From: Syntrophomonadaceae bacterium
Lineage (GTDB): Bacteria > Bacillota > Dethiobacteria > PWVN01
Length of the DNA stretch: 11,957 bases
Assembly: GCA_007136165.1 (NCBI GenBank)
Contig: SLHK01000001.1
Span: 1-11,957, forward strand
Reading direction: 5' to 3'
Positions within the stretch are counted from its first letter, which is position 1; each line of letters opens with the position of its first letter. Below, piece after piece: positions 11,337 to 11,957 of this stretch. The translations under genes were made by a program, and so were the position numbers. Under the pieces are notes generated by a model. It was not told where the DNA came from. It saw only the letters and a program-made list of their open reading frames with translations, and made no database searches.

Positions 11337-11957
11337 ATGGAAGCTCTTTTTAAGAGGGAAGAGCGGGAGTTTATGACTGGGAATGAGGTGGTGGTATGGG
11401 CGGCCCTGGCGGCGGGAGCCCACATGCTTTATGGCTACCCCATAACCCCGCAAAATGAGATTATGCACCACTGGTCCCGGCTATCGGCCAAATACGGGCG
11501 GCACTTTCTCCAAACAGAGGACGAACTGGCGGCGGGCTTTGCCGCCATCGGTGGGGTTATGGGCGGTTTAAAAGCTTTCTCCGCCACCTCGGGTCCGGGG
11601 ACCGTGCTCTTTCAGGAGCCCCTGTCCATGGCGGAGATGATGCGCCTGCCCCTGGTTCTGGTGGTCCAGCAGCGGGGAGGGCCTTCCACTGCCACCGTCA
11701 TCTATTCCCAGCAGGAAGTGACCCTATCCACCTACGGCGGCAACGGGGAGGGATGGCGGGTGGTCTATTCCACCTCGGGGCACCAGGACCTCTTCGATTA
11801 CACCATAAAAGCCTTTGATACGGCCTGGAGGTACAGCTTTCCCGTCATTGTGCTGGGGGACGGTTACCAGGCCAAAATGCGGGAACCGGTGACCCTGTAC
11901 GACCCTGAAGGGCGGGGGATTCACCAAGAGGCGTCCCGGGCCTTCCTGGGGAACCCG
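11337..11957 (+). CDS. 2-oxoacid:ferredoxin oxidoreductase alpha subunit (partial, 3' end outside window)
   Basis: The frame is open to the window edge and gives the first 207 residues. It matches the N-terminal (pyrimidine-domain) part of alpha subunits of 2-oxoglutarate or branched-chain 2-oxoacid:ferredoxin oxidoreductases, which convert 2-oxoacid plus CoA to acyl-CoA, CO2 and reduced ferredoxin. Motifs are GYPITP (33-38), QTEDELA (59-65), SATSGPGTVLFQE (82-94), QRGGPST (112-118) and YGGNGEG (133-139). I start at ATG 11337, six bases after GGAGGAGG (11323-11330). ATG 11332 leads to a short frame. No gamma domain is fused at the N terminus and no 4Fe-4S delta subunit gene precedes it; beta and gamma genes are expected downstream. 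Whether the substrate is 2-oxoglutarate, a branched 2-oxoacid or pyruvate is not settled here. Confidence 0.9.
   Translation, partial: MEALFKREEREFMTGNEVVVWAALAAGAHMLYGYPITPQNEIMHHWSRLSAKYGRHFLQTEDELAAGFAAIGGVMGGLKAFSATSGPGTVLFQEPLSMAEMMRLPLVLVVQQRGGPSTATVIYSQQEVTLSTYGGNGEGWRVVYSTSGHQDLFDYTIKAFDTAWRYSFPVIVLGDGYQAKMREPVTLYDPEGRGIHQEASRAFLGNP

Noticed and set aside
1..11957. CRISPR arrays, IS elements, phage genes, defence or toxin systems
   Set aside because: No spaced direct repeats, transposase, integrase or characteristic motifs were found in any frame.

Overview
The window comes from a spore-forming, anaerobic Firmicute (class Clostridia sensu lato, of a Peptococcaceae- or Moorella-like kind). 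The grounds are spore-coat and BofA-type sporulation genes, strong AGGAGG ribosome binding sites with frequent GTG starts, high-GC coding sequence with AT-rich intergenic gaps, and anaerobic acyl-CoA and ferredoxin-linked enzymes. The species cannot be named from the sequence alone. I see no rRNA, tRNA, IS element, phage gene or CRISPR array.

Left block (1-3400, + strand): the DNA replication and repair operon dnaX - ybaB/ebfC - recR, followed by a small Cys-rich winged-helix protein I cannot name. It ends in a strong intrinsic terminator. A Fur/PerR-like palindrome lies at the far left edge, possibly controlling a divergent gene outside the window.

Middle block (3422-9694): a minus-strand ECF sigma factor with its membrane anti-sigma factor. 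Divergent from it is a + strand pair for methylmalonyl-CoA metabolism: the mutase catalytic chain without a cobalamin domain, and the epimerase. Convergent with that pair is a minus-strand butyrate kinase - phosphate butyryltransferase operon. The sigma operon has what looks like a textbook ECF autoregulatory promoter (TGAACC-N16-CGTCTA) plus a housekeeping promoter whose -35 region overlaps that of the divergent mutase promoter.

Right block (9753-11264): two small minus-strand CotF-like coat proteins, a 49-residue Cys-rich protein, and the + strand yaaL (DUF2508) - bofA operon preceded by a sigma-E-like promoter. In many Firmicutes recR, yaaL and bofA are adjacent. Here about 7.8 kb of metabolic and regulatory genes separates recR from yaaL. 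The window ends inside a 2-oxoacid:ferredoxin oxidoreductase alpha subunit gene.

Taken together, the metabolic genes fit a route from 2-oxoacids to acyl-CoA, then to acyl-phosphate and acid with ATP gain, plus interconversion of succinyl-CoA and methylmalonyl-CoA (propionate or branched-chain amino acid metabolism). That link is inferred from neighbourhood. I found no clearly novel multi-gene system. The most useful second looks are the promoter architecture at 5347-5431, the in-frame A AAA AAG heptamer in dnaX, the competing RNA helices at 3295-3397 and the sigma-E-like promoter ahead of yaaL-bofA.
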